A stretch of 64,000 bases of DNA from Gordonia hydrophobica NBRC 16057 (lineage in GTDB: Bacteria > Actinomycetota > Actinomycetes > Mycobacteriales > Mycobacteriaceae), in NCBI RefSeq assembly GCF_001592365.1, contig NZ_BCWU01000001.1, forward strand, positions 186,001-250,000, read 5' to 3'. Within the stretch, counting starts at the first letter, position 1, and the number at the start of each line of letters is the position of its first letter. Made by a program: the position numbers and the translations under genes. The notes under the pieces were generated by a model. It had not been told where the DNA came from. It worked only from the letters and a program-made list of their open reading frames with translations, and searched no databases. Shown here one piece after another: positions 1 through 8,087 of the stretch.

Positions 1-687
1 TTGGTTCTGGACGAGAGTCAGATCCTCGACGTTCGCGTGATTCCTGGAGCGGATCTCGCCCAGTTCGACAAGACCGGCAAGCTGACGTCGAAGTTTCAGG
101 CGTCGAGGATCGCAGATACGGGCTCGAAGCTGGTCTCCGAAACCGACACGGAGAACTTCGTTGCCCGGTTGGCGCCAACGAGTCAGGCTGATACCTCCGG
201 GTCGCCCATATCTCAGCCGCATGCGGGTTCGGTGCTGCCGGTGCGCGAGGTGTACGAGCGCTTGGTTGAGATGGTCGGTTCGACGTATTCCGACCCCGGG
301 ATCGTCCAGGAACGGAATCGGGGAACGGTAGTCCATCGCGAGGCCTGCGAGCGGCTCGGAGTCGGCGGGTTCGCGGACAACGGTCAGTTCCCGGACATAC
401 TTTCTCAACTCGTCGAGGTGAAGCTTCAGCTGGCGCGGACGGTCGACCTGGGGCTCGAACTCCCGGACTCCGATACCCCTTTGGCTTCGGCGAACGGCTT
501 GCTTGAGGTCCGCGATGTTCGGTACGCGATCTTCTACGGCACGCGAGACGGTGTGGAGTTCACGATCGACAGCCTCGTGGTCGTGACCGGCGCGGACTTC
601 TTCGAGGAGTTCCGGCAGTTCGGTGGGCTGACGTCGAACAAGAAGCTGCAATTGCGGTTGCCGGCGAGCTTCTGGTCGGGACGCTAA
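1..687 (+). CDS. Probable restriction endonuclease, 5' end outside window
   Basis: The frame is open from the first base, so the gene probably starts upstream and only the last 228 codons are visible. I do not recognise the family by name. The stretch PD-x6-EVK (residues 131-141 of the visible part) fits the PD-(D/E)xK nuclease signature found in many type II restriction enzymes. The gene converges on an adenine methyltransferase 53 bp away, a common layout for type II restriction-modification pairs. The nuclease role is inferred from the motif plus the neighbour. An alternative is a methyltransferase-associated protein of unknown function. Confidence 0.5.
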   Translation: MVLDESQILDVRVIPGADLAQFDKTGKLTSKFQASRIADTGSKLVSETDTENFVARLAPTSQADTSGSPISQPHAGSVLPVREVYERLVEMVGSTYSDPGIVQERNRGTVVHREACERLGVGGFADNGQFPDILSQLVEVKLQLARTVDLGLELPDSDTPLASANGLLEVRDVRYAIFYGTRDGVEFTIDSLVVVTGADFFEEFRQFGGLTSNKKLQLRLPASFWSGR

Positions 688-739
688 CGAATCAGGCCCG
701 GAGAGGATCGCTGCTCTCCGGGTTGAGTCGTTGGGTCGT

Positions 740-2425
740 TCAGAACAGTGTGTCGGTAGCTGCTCTTGCTTGCTTCCCCGATACAGCGAAGGCGGCCTCG
801 ACTTCGCGGTCGATCCGGTCCAGCAGTCCGGCGTCGTCCTCGCCAGCGCCCACGAGTGATCGTGCGGTGTCGATGAGGCGGCGGGACTCTGGGGTGGACG
901 GGTCGGGGAGTGGCAGCCGCTTGACGTACTGAGTGATCCACCTGCGCTTGCCCGAGTACAGGCGGTTGCCGCAGACCTCGTCGTAGTAGCGGAGGCCGAG
1001 CGAGGAGTTGGCGACCGCGAGCATTATGTGGGCGAGGTCGTCGTCGGCGATGTCGCGCAGCGAGATCCAGTAGCAGTTCCCGTTGACGACGGCTCCCGTG
1101 GTGTCCAGCGCGAACCGTGGGGACTCGCTGATGTCGGGGAACACGATCTTCGGGTCGGCCCACAGCGCGGGGCGCTGGGGCACCCAGATCTCGTACCAGT
1201 GCCGGCCGCCCTCGATGACATAGGTGCGGCCACGCAGCTGCTCCTCGTGCTGGAGGAGATATGCCTTGGTCCCGGGGTAGTCGTCGACGTCCAGCGCGAT
1301 TCGCTTCTCCGAGCTGAGGTCATACGGGTAGAGCACACGTAACTGCGGATTCTGCGCGGTGCGCCACGGCGTGATGTCGCGCTGGTCGAGCAGGGGGAGT
1401 AGGAGTTCGTTCTCGACGTCCGGTGCGCGGGTGCTCCAGTCGTCGGAGAGGAATACCTTGTCGGCGGTCGTCTTGATCCCGACCCGGATCTTGGCGACGT
1501 CGCCGAACCGCTTCCATGCACGCTCGTCGATACCGGACAGCCATGCGTCGGCGTCGGGGTCGGACAGTCGCCACGGGGTTTTGGTGTCGTCGGGCATCGC
1601 GAGGGTGCCCACCTTGACCTCGAACGGCTTGGCGCCGTGGCTGACGATGCTTGACTTCGCTCCTTCGAGGGCAGCGAAGAGATTCGGCGCAGTAGGTTCG
1701 CCCGTGGGGATCTCGTATGCGCTCGCATACCGGGGCGGGGTTTCGAGCGCCGAAGCCTTACTGGCGATGATGACGGCCGGGAGCACAGCTGCCTTGAACA
1801 GCTTGGTGTCGCCGAGGTCGTACAGTTCGCCCACGGACAACGTCCCGGCCATGAGTGCCCGGCGCACGTTCTCGCCGGCGAGCGTGCTGAGGAAGCGGTT
1901 GGAGCACAGGAGTGCCAAGACCGCATTCTCGCGCAGCAGGCGTCCGGCGACGGTGACGAACGGGTGCGTCAGATCGACCCGGCCGGTGAGCCCGAACTCA
2001 TTGGCGAGCAGCTGGGCGGCGGCCTGGCCGAGGTGCTGGGTGCGGACGTAGGGCGGATTGGTGATGATGATGTCGATGGACCCTGCGGGCATGGACCGCT
2101 GGGCGACCAGGAAGTCGCCTTCGATGATCGTCGCCGTGACGCCGTGCTCGCTTAGACGCTCGCTGGCGGCGTCGATCGCGTCGGTGTCGATCTCGTAGCC
2201 GGTGAGGCGAAGCTCGCCGTCGTAGCCAGCATCGCGTGCGGCGCGGGCAGCGGCCAGCAACAGTTCGCCGTCTCCACACGCGGGGTCGACGATGGTCAGC
2301 GAAGCTGCACCGAGGAGGGGAGTGGCCGCGGCGAATGCGCGGCGCGCAAGGAAGTCGGCCAGCGCGGTCGGCGTGTAGTGCTGACCGTGGCGCTTGGCGT
2401 TGTCGATTTCGGTCATCGTCGTCAT
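740..2425 (-). CDS. Gamma-class N6-adenine DNA methyltransferase
   Basis: 561-aa protein that should methylate adenine N6 in a specific DNA site using S-adenosylmethionine. Motif I (VDPACGDGE, about residues 46-54) binds the cofactor and NPPY (123-126) is the catalytic motif IV. Motif I preceding motif IV gives the gamma order. The C-terminal half resembles the target-recognition part of TaqI/Eco57I-like enzymes, including a W-x-x-x-x-V-K-R-L-P-L-P stretch near the end. The start at 2425 is preceded by GAAGGA at suitable spacing; an ATG at 2416 is also possible. It probably protects the host from the convergent candidate nuclease. The target site cannot be read from sequence. Confidence 0.85.
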   Translation of the reverse strand: MTTMTEIDNAKRHGQHYTPTALADFLARRAFAAATPLLGAASLTIVDPACGDGELLLAAARAARDAGYDGELRLTGYEIDTDAIDAASERLSEHGVTATIIEGDFLVAQRSMPAGSIDIIITNPPYVRTQHLGQAAAQLLANEFGLTGRVDLTHPFVTVAGRLLRENAVLALLCSNRFLSTLAGENVRRALMAGTLSVGELYDLGDTKLFKAAVLPAVIIASKASALETPPRYASAYEIPTGEPTAPNLFAALEGAKSSIVSHGAKPFEVKVGTLAMPDDTKTPWRLSDPDADAWLSGIDERAWKRFGDVAKIRVGIKTTADKVFLSDDWSTRAPDVENELLLPLLDQRDITPWRTAQNPQLRVLYPYDLSSEKRIALDVDDYPGTKAYLLQHEEQLRGRTYVIEGGRHWYEIWVPQRPALWADPKIVFPDISESPRFALDTTGAVVNGNCYWISLRDIADDDLAHIMLAVANSSLGLRYYDEVCGNRLYSGKRRWITQYVKRLPLPDPSTPESRRLIDTARSLVGAGEDDAGLLDRIDREVEAAFAVSGKQARAATDTLF

Positions 2426-2917
2426 GCTGAACGATCCTTCGCATTGTGGTGGATAGCTGAGAGTTTACAGTCGGGCACTGACAGTCATGAGTGTCGATGC
2501 GGGCCTGGCGTTTCGCGCGATCCGCGCTGCGCGCGGAGTAGGTTGCGGATCGTAGATGACGTCGATGACTACCTTGATGTCGCCTTGATTGTCATTCCCT
2601 GACGACGTAGCATGTTGGCACCGCTTCGGCGGGCAATTTCATACATCGAGCGCCCAAGAGCTGCGGGGCTCGTGAATAACGGCGGACCGCCGGGGTAGTG
2701 CACCGATGAGGTGCAGAGTCCCTGACAACAAGGCGATAGGTTCAGTCCGGCACGAGTGATCGCGGATGCAAGCACTAGATTCGTAATAAACCGGGTTGGT
2801 AGCAACCGCCGACAAATCCTGGACAGTGGCTTCGAATCGACATCCTGTAGAGGAGTCGATCAGTCGTGTCCAGGATTCTTGCATCCGCGCACTCCGCCAC
2901 TCACACCGTTACCGTCG
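2426..2917. other. Intergenic region at left edge of the mobile element
   Basis: About 490 bp without a convincing gene. Short frames here have no ribosome binding site or recognisable content. Its right half (2761-2889) holds nested inverted repeats, listed separately. Being between the R-M locus and the excisionase, it is a plausible place for an attachment site or for the promoter of the excisionase-polymerase operon, but I could not find a copy of the sequence next to the integrase. Confidence 0.5.
2761..2889. repeat. Nested inverted repeats (multi-arm hairpin)
   Basis: CGCGGATGCAAG at 2761-2772 is the exact reverse complement of CTTGCATCCGCG at 2878-2889. AATCCTGGAC at 2815-2824 is the exact reverse complement of GTCCAGGATT at 2868-2877, directly adjacent to the first right arm. 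The 42 nt separating the two left arms contain their own small hairpin (GGTTG-GTAG-CAACC, 2794-2807). The terminal loop has another pair (ATCGAC 2836-2841, GTCGAT 2855-2860). The function is unknown: an origin, recombination site or structured leader are possible. Confidence 0.6.
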
Positions 2918-3157
2918 ATGACGCCATCGCTGCTGCCCAAGCTGGCGCTGACGCCTGCCGAGACCGCTTTCGTCATCGGCATCGACGAGGGCACCCTGAA
3001 GAACTGGCGCTCCGAGGGCCTCGGCCCCGAGCCCACCACCTACAGCGCGCGCACCGTCCGCTACCACCTCTCTGACTTCCAGGTTTGGCTGCTGGCGGTC
3101 AAGGAGGCCGGCGGTGTCCGTGCGGTTCGCCGCGAGCGCGTTCAGGTCGGTGCCTGA
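2918..3157 (+). CDS. MerR-like excisionase / helix-turn-helix protein
   Basis: 79-aa protein with the layout of a small winged-helix DNA-binding protein (HTH_17/excisionase type). It reads as: enter helix-turn-helix (about residues 12-24), GTLKNWRSEGLGPEPT, then RTVRYHLSDFQVWL. These proteins guide the recombinase during excision of integrated elements or act as repressors. The ATG at 2918 is chosen because the family similarity begins right after it; the longer frame from 2756 runs through the hairpin region and has no family match. It overlaps the next gene by TGATG, suggesting one operon leading into the polymerase. Confidence 0.7.
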   Translation: MTPSLLPKLALTPAETAFVIGIDEGTLKNWRSEGLGPEPTTYSARTVRYHLSDFQVWLLAVKEAGGVRAVRRERVQVGA

Positions 3158-3315
3158 TGAGTGCCGCCGAGCGGCGTGAGGCCGAGTTCGCCGAGATCGA
3201 CCGCCTCGCCCGCGAGCTCGCTGAGGCCGCTCCGCCGTTGACCGCGCGCCGGCGTGAGCGCCTGCGCGCGTTGCTGTCCGGGTTGGCCGTACCAGAGATT
3301 CGTGGTGCTGCCTGA
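3157..3315 (+). CDS. Small helical protein of the mobile element
   Basis: 52-aa charged, alpha-helical protein (many Glu, Arg, Leu, Ala) that I do not recognise. Its ATG overlaps the excisionase stop codon (TGATG at 3155-3159) and its own stop overlaps the next frame in the same way, so translation is probably coupled. Small proteins of this shape are common between excisionase and replication genes of actinobacterial integrative elements. Function unknown. Confidence 0.5.
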   Translation: MSAAERREAEFAEIDRLARELAEAAPPLTARRRERLRALLSGLAVPEIRGAA

Positions 3316-3743
3316 TGTCTGAAAACGAAAGCCCCGGGCGGGCACCCGGGGTTTCCAACGAAACGTCTTACGAAACGGCTTCTGCGTCCCATTCTATGGG
3401 ATCGGTGCCCGACCCGGCAACGCCGTCTGGTGTTGTCCTGCCTGCTCCTGACACCGCTGCCTTGGCCGTCGACGGCTGGTCTATCCGTGAGTACGACGAC
3501 GCTCCGCGCAACAAGAATCGGGCACCGTTCTGGGTCCTGACGAAGCGGGTCCGCAGGGCATCTGCACCCAGCATGACGCGCGGTGCGGCCAAGCGCCGCC
3601 GTAAGGCTTCCGAGCGCTCGATCGACAGCGCCCAAACTGTCGCCAAAAACAAATCTGGCGACAGTTCGAACCGGGAAAACCCCAGCTCAGAGCATGGGGG
3701 TCATAAGCGCCTATGGGAGGGGGTTTTGACCCCGACCCCCTGA
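3315..3743 (+). CDS. Hypothetical basic protein before the polymerase
   Basis: 142-aa frame with no recognised domain. The middle (WSIREYDD...FWVLTKRVRR, about residues 54-80) looks like real coding sequence and the C-terminus is basic and low-complexity. The ATG at 3315 overlaps the preceding stop. However, a terminator-like GC hairpin (3329-3354) lies inside its first codons, so the true start may be a later ATG such as 3396. The end overlaps the polymerase start by about 30 nt. It could be an accessory replication factor, but nothing in the sequence proves this. Confidence 0.4.
   Translation: MSENESPGRAPGVSNETSYETASASHSMGSVPDPATPSGVVLPAPDTAALAVDGWSIREYDDAPRNKNRAPFWVLTKRVRRASAPSMTRGAAKRRRKASERSIDSAQTVAKNKSGDSSNRENPSSEHGGHKRLWEGVLTPTP
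3329..3354 (+). terminator. GC hairpin inside the start of a frame
   Basis: AAGCCCCGGG at 3329-3338 pairs with CCCGGGGTTT at 3345-3354 (ten pairs including one G-T, six-base loop). It looks like a Rho-independent terminator or attenuator placed between the small excisionase genes and the polymerase. It could limit polymerase expression. The downstream T-run is short. Confidence 0.5.
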
Positions 3744-6607
3744 CCCCCTCAGGCGACCCCGAAACGACCCTCCAGACGGCGTTCGGAGACCTCGGCACGA
3801 TGCGCGACGCTGGCACTGGAGAGCCCTCGATCGTCATCGGTTTCGACACCGAGTATGTCGAGCTGGAAGACCACGCCGGGCGCTACCGCGTGATCGTCAG
3901 CTACCAGTTCGCGGCCGTAAATCCGAGCGACCCCTCGACGATGGTGCTCGTCGTGCTGCTGCCGATGAGTGTGTTCCGGCTGCGGCTGTACTCCGCGCTG
4001 CGGATCGTGTGGGAAGAGGCTGGGCTGTGGCGACACGAGCTGGTGGCCGCCGACGAGGCGGTCGGCGAGCGCGGCGTGCACCGCTCGGACTTCTGGGACG
4101 GGCGTGACACCAAGCGAGCGCGCAAGAGCCCCGAGCAGCGCCGGTGGGATCGGCTGTTCAAGCACTCGATCCCGATCACGCTTGCGTGCCACTTCGGTAA
4201 GGCCGACATGACCACGTTCCGGATCACCGGCGAAGACCCAGACCACATGACCTCGCTGACGTCGGCGGCCGGCGGCCTGGTCACCCTCCAGCCGTTCCGG
4301 GTCCGCGGGACCACCGACGGTCACCGTGACCGCTGGTGGCTGCCATTCTCGGTGAGCATCGCCGACACGATGGCGCACGCTCCGGCTGGCAAGAAGTCCC
4401 TGGACGTGCTCGGCGAGTCGTGCGGTGTGCCGAAGATCGAGTTGCCCGACGGGGCGATCGAGCGCATGGACCGCTACCGCCGGGACCGCCTGGAGCACTT
4501 CCTGGAGTACTCGGCGAACGATCCCGCGGTCGTGGTCGAGTACCTCGCCCGGCTGTGGGGCGCCGACACACGGCCGCCGGTGACTTTGAGCAGCGGCGCC
4601 GCCAAGGCGTTCCGCGGCGCGATCGTGGACCACTGGTTCGGGAAGGCCGTCAAGGGCCGGCCGATCGTCGACGTCGGCCGGTGGACGCGCGAGAGGTTCT
4701 CGGAGAACTTCGCCGGCCTGCGCAAGGTTGAGAGCGGCACCGAGGCGACTGAGGACGGCCGGAGCTTCTACACCGAGCGCAACCTCGAGCCTGTCGACGG
4801 CGATGCCCGCACGGTCCTGGACTACACCGCGGTGGCCTATCACGGCGGCTACAACGCCTGCGCCGAGCCGGGCTACCACCGGGGTACGACCTACGATTTC
4901 GACTTGCAGGGTGCCTATCCGACGTCTATGTGCCTGGTGCCCGACATCGACTGGTTGCACCCAGGCGGTGTGATCGAGGAGACGATCGAGACTCGCGAAC
5001 TGACCCTCGACGACGTGCCCGAGCCGATGAGTCCGTTCGTAGGCGACGTCGAGTTCGAGTTCGGCGAGGACTGCCTGTTCCCCACTCTGCCGATCTTCGA
5101 GGACGGGGCGCCGATGTACGTCCGGACCTCGCGCGGCCGCTCCGGGACTATGGCGATGGGTCCGGAGATCCACCTGGCGCTCAAGCTGGGCGCGCGCGTC
5201 ATCTGCCGGCGCGGCTACAAGCTGCGCGTGCTGCGCCTGCCCGACGGTGAGACCTCCTACGCGCTGCGGGCCGGCGTCACTGCGATGGTCCAGGACCGGG
5301 CGCGCACCAAGAAGCTGTTCGGCAAGGGCTCCCTGGAGGAGCAGGCCGTCAAGACGATGTGCAACAGCACCTACGGCAAGACCGCCCAGGACGTCGCCGG
5401 ACAGAACGGATGGGACGCTCACAACCAAGAGATGGCCCCGGTCGGCGGCTCTGCGATCACGAGCCCTTATCACGCTGCCATGACGACGTCGTTCGTGCGG
5501 GCCGAGCTGCTGGCGGCTGCGAACCAGCTCACCGCGCTGGGTTACAAGTTCTACTCGGTGACCACCGACGGATTCATCACCGACGCCGACCTCGACGTCG
5601 TGGTGTGCCTGGATCTGCACGGTTTCGCCGAGGTCGCTGGCGACTCCCGGGCGCGGCTCGCCGACGGCGATCGGTCGATCTGGGAGATCAAGCATGCGCA
5701 GACTGAGCTGATCAACTTGACCACGCGCGGCAACGTCGGTCGCGGCCACGCCACGCTGCCCGGCGTGCTGGCCAAGAACTCCTACAAGACTCCGCGGGAG
5801 ATCCTGGCCGATGGTCGGGAGCGTGAGGGCTTCTGGGATCTGGTGATCATCCGGACCGCGCGCGTGGACAATCCTGTGCTGCGGTTCCCGAGCTTCAAGG
5901 AGCTGTCCTGCTCGGGCACCAACCGGTCCAAGCGGAAGGACTTCGTGACCCTCGGTGGACGTCCCGAGGATTGGCAGGACTCGGACTGGATCGAGTGGGA
6001 CACCGACGAGGTGTTCGAGACCGTCGTCGCGGGCGGTCGGAAGCTGTCGATGGACTTCGACTGCAAGCGTCGACCGGTCATGGAGTCCATGCGGGCAGAG
6101 CGCGCGCCAGCCTCCGAGGGAGAGCTGTATGAGGTGGCGACGTTCACAACGCGGCCGTGGGACACCATCGACGACTGCCTGCGCGGCCGGAAGGTGGCCA
6201 AGAATGCTGCCGACGCCAGCGGGTGTCTGCGCCGGGTGTCGGACTGGTCCGGGTGGGCGCTGCGGTTCGAGCACGGCGAGGGCCGCCGAATCGCCGATCC
6301 GCACCGCGCGGTGCTGCTGTCGATCCTCGTGGGGCACCGGCATGGCCTTATCGGCTACGACATCCCGGGCCTGGCGGACTCGGCTGGAACGGTCGTCCAG
6401 CGGCTTGCGTGGCTCTCCGGCTGGGGTCTGGGGGTGGTCACGCCGTCCGACTGGAAGAACGCCCGGCGCCCTGAGCGTGCGGGCCAAGTACTCGCTTCGG
6501 CGGCCTGCGAGCCGTTCCTGAGCGCTATTCGCGGGTGTCCGGCCGGTCACCCGCCCCACGACCTGACGACGTCGTGGAACGACGTCTACGAGGAGGAGAT
6601 CGCATGA
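3713..6607 (+). CDS. polB: Family B DNA polymerase of a mobile element (plasmid/pipolin type)
   Basis: 964-aa replicative polymerase of the group that includes protein-primed and primer-independent PolB. The 3'-5' exonuclease site I is F-D-T-E-Y (D45, E47). Polymerase motif A is D-L-Q-G-A-Y-P (D397), motif B is K-x3-N-S-T-Y-G (K547-G555), and motif C is T-T-D-G-F (D619), a departure from the usual D-T-D-S. The key carboxylates are present, so it should be active. No terminal-protein gene is visible and the element appears integrated, which together with motif C favours a primer-independent (piPolB-like) enzyme; this subfamily call is inference. A start at 3800 with an upstream GGAGA is possible. 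It overlaps the next gene by ATGA. Confidence 0.8.
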   Translation: MGGGFDPDPLTPSGDPETTLQTAFGDLGTMRDAGTGEPSIVIGFDTEYVELEDHAGRYRVIVSYQFAAVNPSDPSTMVLVVLLPMSVFRLRLYSALRIVWEEAGLWRHELVAADEAVGERGVHRSDFWDGRDTKRARKSPEQRRWDRLFKHSIPITLACHFGKADMTTFRITGEDPDHMTSLTSAAGGLVTLQPFRVRGTTDGHRDRWWLPFSVSIADTMAHAPAGKKSLDVLGESCGVPKIELPDGAIERMDRYRRDRLEHFLEYSANDPAVVVEYLARLWGADTRPPVTLSSGAAKAFRGAIVDHWFGKAVKGRPIVDVGRWTRERFSENFAGLRKVESGTEATEDGRSFYTERNLEPVDGDARTVLDYTAVAYHGGYNACAEPGYHRGTTYDFDLQGAYPTSMCLVPDIDWLHPGGVIEETIETRELTLDDVPEPMSPFVGDVEFEFGEDCLFPTLPIFEDGAPMYVRTSRGRSGTMAMGPEIHLALKLGARVICRRGYKLRVLRLPDGETSYALRAGVTAMVQDRARTKKLFGKGSLEEQAVKTMCNSTYGKTAQDVAGQNGWDAHNQEMAPVGGSAITSPYHAAMTTSFVRAELLAAANQLTALGYKFYSVTTDGFITDADLDVVVCLDLHGFAEVAGDSRARLADGDRSIWEIKHAQTELINLTTRGNVGRGHATLPGVLAKNSYKTPREILADGREREGFWDLVIIRTARVDNPVLRFPSFKELSCSGTNRSKRKDFVTLGGRPEDWQDSDWIEWDTDEVFETVVAGGRKLSMDFDCKRRPVMESMRAERAPASEGELYEVATFTTRPWDTIDDCLRGRKVAKNAADASGCLRRVSDWSGWALRFEHGEGRRIADPHRAVLLSILVGHRHGLIGYDIPGLADSAGTVVQRLAWLSGWGLGVVTPSDWKNARRPERAGQVLASAACEPFLSAIRGCPAGHPPHDLTTSWNDVYEEEIA

Positions 6608-7662
6608 TCGGGATGACTCAGTCCAAGACCTACCACCGGACGCTGGCGTGGGCGCTGGTGCTGCTGTTCACCGCGGTATCGGTGACGCTCAACGGGCTCC
6701 ATGCCGTGATGCAGTGGGACGGCAAGCGGGGCGAGGCGTTCGGCGCGGTTCTGCTGGCAGTCATGGCGCCCGTGTCGCTGCTGATGGCCACCCACCTGCT
6801 GGTGGGTCTGATCCAGGACTGGACGCACCGCCGGAAGTGGCTGGCGCGCCTGCGCGGGACCGTGGCGGCCGTGTTCGCGGTGATCGGTGCCATCGCGTTC
6901 ATCATGTCGTTTGCGGCGCTGCGGGACATGGCCGAGCGGTATGGCATGGCTGGTGGACTGTCCTGGATGACGCCAGTGATCATCGACTCGGTGATCCTGG
7001 CCGGGACGCTCGCAGTGGTGATCGCTGAGGCCGAAATGCGGTTGGATCGTGAGGAGGCCGCCGCTGCCGAAGCGGTGATCGCTGACCAGTCCGCCGAACA
7101 CTCGGCGAACGCTGATCGTGTGTTCGCCGAACAGTTGACCGCCACTGAACAGTCCGCCGAACAGCGTTCGCCGATCACCGAAATGGAACCGTCGATCGCG
7201 TTCGGCGAACACGCCGATTCGCCGAACGGCGAGGTCAGTGCGGGTGTCCAGCGTTCGGCGACCGGTGGGGCGGTGTTCGATGAACGCTCACCGAACGCCG
7301 AACGCGTGGAGGCGACAGCCTTCGGTGAACACTCGGGGACCGACGATCACCCCGTCGATCAGCGTTCGGGGATCACCGATCAGGTGTTCGCTGAACAGCC
7401 GATGGTCGCCGAACAGCCGACCGAACAAGCCATGGCGGTTGGCGAACGGTCGGCGATCGCTGAGCAGGTGCATGCCGAGGCGAACAGCAAGGCCGACATC
7501 GAGACCGTCGGCAGGGTGCTGGGTCTACTCGACGAAGGTTGGTCCCGCCGTGACATCGGCGCCGAGGTCGGCATGTCCCGGAGCACGGTGACCAGTCTGG
7601 CCAAGGCCGCGGAGAAGGCGGCGGCCCGACATCCGGCGCTGGCGCTGGTCGGGAGCGACTGA
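6604..7662 (+). CDS. DUF2637-type membrane protein with C-terminal HTH
   Basis: 352-aa protein. The first about 145 residues contain four hydrophobic segments, matching the DUF2637 family common on actinobacterial plasmids and integrative elements. Residues about 160-290 are acidic, low-complexity and built from repeated FGEH/AEQ/ERS-like units. Residues about 296-340 form a helix-turn-helix (LDEGWSRRDIGAEVGMSRST). A membrane protein ending in a DNA-binding domain could tether element DNA to the membrane or control transfer. The ATG overlaps the polymerase stop (ATGA) behind a strong GAGGAGGAG; ATG 6613 is an alternative. A strong terminator follows. Confidence 0.7.
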   Translation: MIGMTQSKTYHRTLAWALVLLFTAVSVTLNGLHAVMQWDGKRGEAFGAVLLAVMAPVSLLMATHLLVGLIQDWTHRRKWLARLRGTVAAVFAVIGAIAFIMSFAALRDMAERYGMAGGLSWMTPVIIDSVILAGTLAVVIAEAEMRLDREEAAAAEAVIADQSAEHSANADRVFAEQLTATEQSAEQRSPITEMEPSIAFGEHADSPNGEVSAGVQRSATGGAVFDERSPNAERVEATAFGEHSGTDDHPVDQRSGITDQVFAEQPMVAEQPTEQAMAVGERSAIAEQVHAEANSKADIETVGRVLGLLDEGWSRRDIGAEVGMSRSTVTSLAKAAEKAAARHPALALVGSD

Positions 7663-7674
7663 CCGCCGCAGCAC

Positions 7675-7707
7675 GAGCCCCGCGCCCTGATTCAGGGCGC
7701 GGGGCTC
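7675..7707 (+). terminator. Rho-independent terminator after polB-DUF2637
   Basis: Two 16-nt arms (GAGCCCCGCGCCCTGA and its exact complement) around one central base, 13 bp after the stop codon, followed by TTCTCTT. This closes the excisionase-polymerase operon. Confidence 0.9.
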
Positions 7708-7748
7708 TTCTCTTCCCTGCGACCGTATGGATCGCTCCCCAGCCGGGT

Positions 7749-7768
7749 GCCTGCCGCGTGCGGCCGGC
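7749..7768. repeat. Element hairpin repeat, copy 1
   Basis: GCCTGCCGCGTGCGGCCGGC. It folds into a nine-pair stem (one T-C mismatch) with a GT loop. Related copies are at 9935-9954 and 16789-16808, always in intergenic DNA of the element. The three inner pairs differ from copy 2 by a compensating change (CGC/GCG against TGC/GCA). Confidence 0.65.
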
Positions 7769-7877
7769 ACTTGGCACGGGCCTTCTCAAGGCCAAGGCTC
7801 TGCCTGGACTCGGGTGTGGGTGTTTACCCGGGGTGTCTCATCGCCGGGCTTGCCCGGCTGCCCCGCAGGGCGAACCG

Positions 7878-7934
7878 CCTACACCCAAAGGAGCGTAGCG
7901 ACGACGGTGTAGGGGTAGTGAGTTACCCGTACAC
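7878..7934 (+). other. oriT: Predicted origin of transfer (oriT) for the MOBV relaxase
   Basis: Two overlapping inverted repeats lie 150-200 bp upstream of the relaxase. CCTACACC (7878-7885) pairs with GGTGTAGG (7906-7913). GTGTAGGGGTA (7907-7917) pairs with TTACCCGTACAC (7923-7934, one mismatch), leaving a loop GTGAG. The arrangement TAGTGAG|TTA resembles the pMV158 nick region TAGTGTG|TTA, which MobM cuts between G and T at a hairpin loop. By analogy the nick would lie between 7922 and 7923. The structure is seen directly; the nick is inferred. Confidence 0.65.
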
Positions 7935-8009
7935 ACGGCTCCAGGGGTAGAATCAGGGCATCCGGTGGGGGCTCCGCTCCCACTTTTCCAGCCGACGAAA
8001 GAGGCGGTC

Positions 8010-8087
8010 ATGTTCGCAACGGACGCGCAGCGACCGGCGCGGCCGCGGGCCGCCGGCCGGTTTTCGCCCCAGGCGGTGGCGCGATGA
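8010..8087 (+). CDS. Possible 25-codon leader peptide before the relaxase
   Basis: A short frame starts at ATG 8010 just after a GAGGCGG Shine-Dalgarno-like run and ends in a TGA overlapping the relaxase start (ATGA at 8084-8087). It may only serve to couple translation to the relaxase. Its Arg/Ala/Pro-rich content gives no function. Confidence 0.35.
   Translation: MFATDAQRPARPRAAGRFSPQAVAR

Noticed and set aside
3749-6559. 936-codon open frame on the minus strand opposite polB
   Set aside because: It is the antisense shadow of a GC-rich gene; composition is low-complexity Arg/His/Gln and no family is recognisable, whereas the plus strand has all polymerase motifs.
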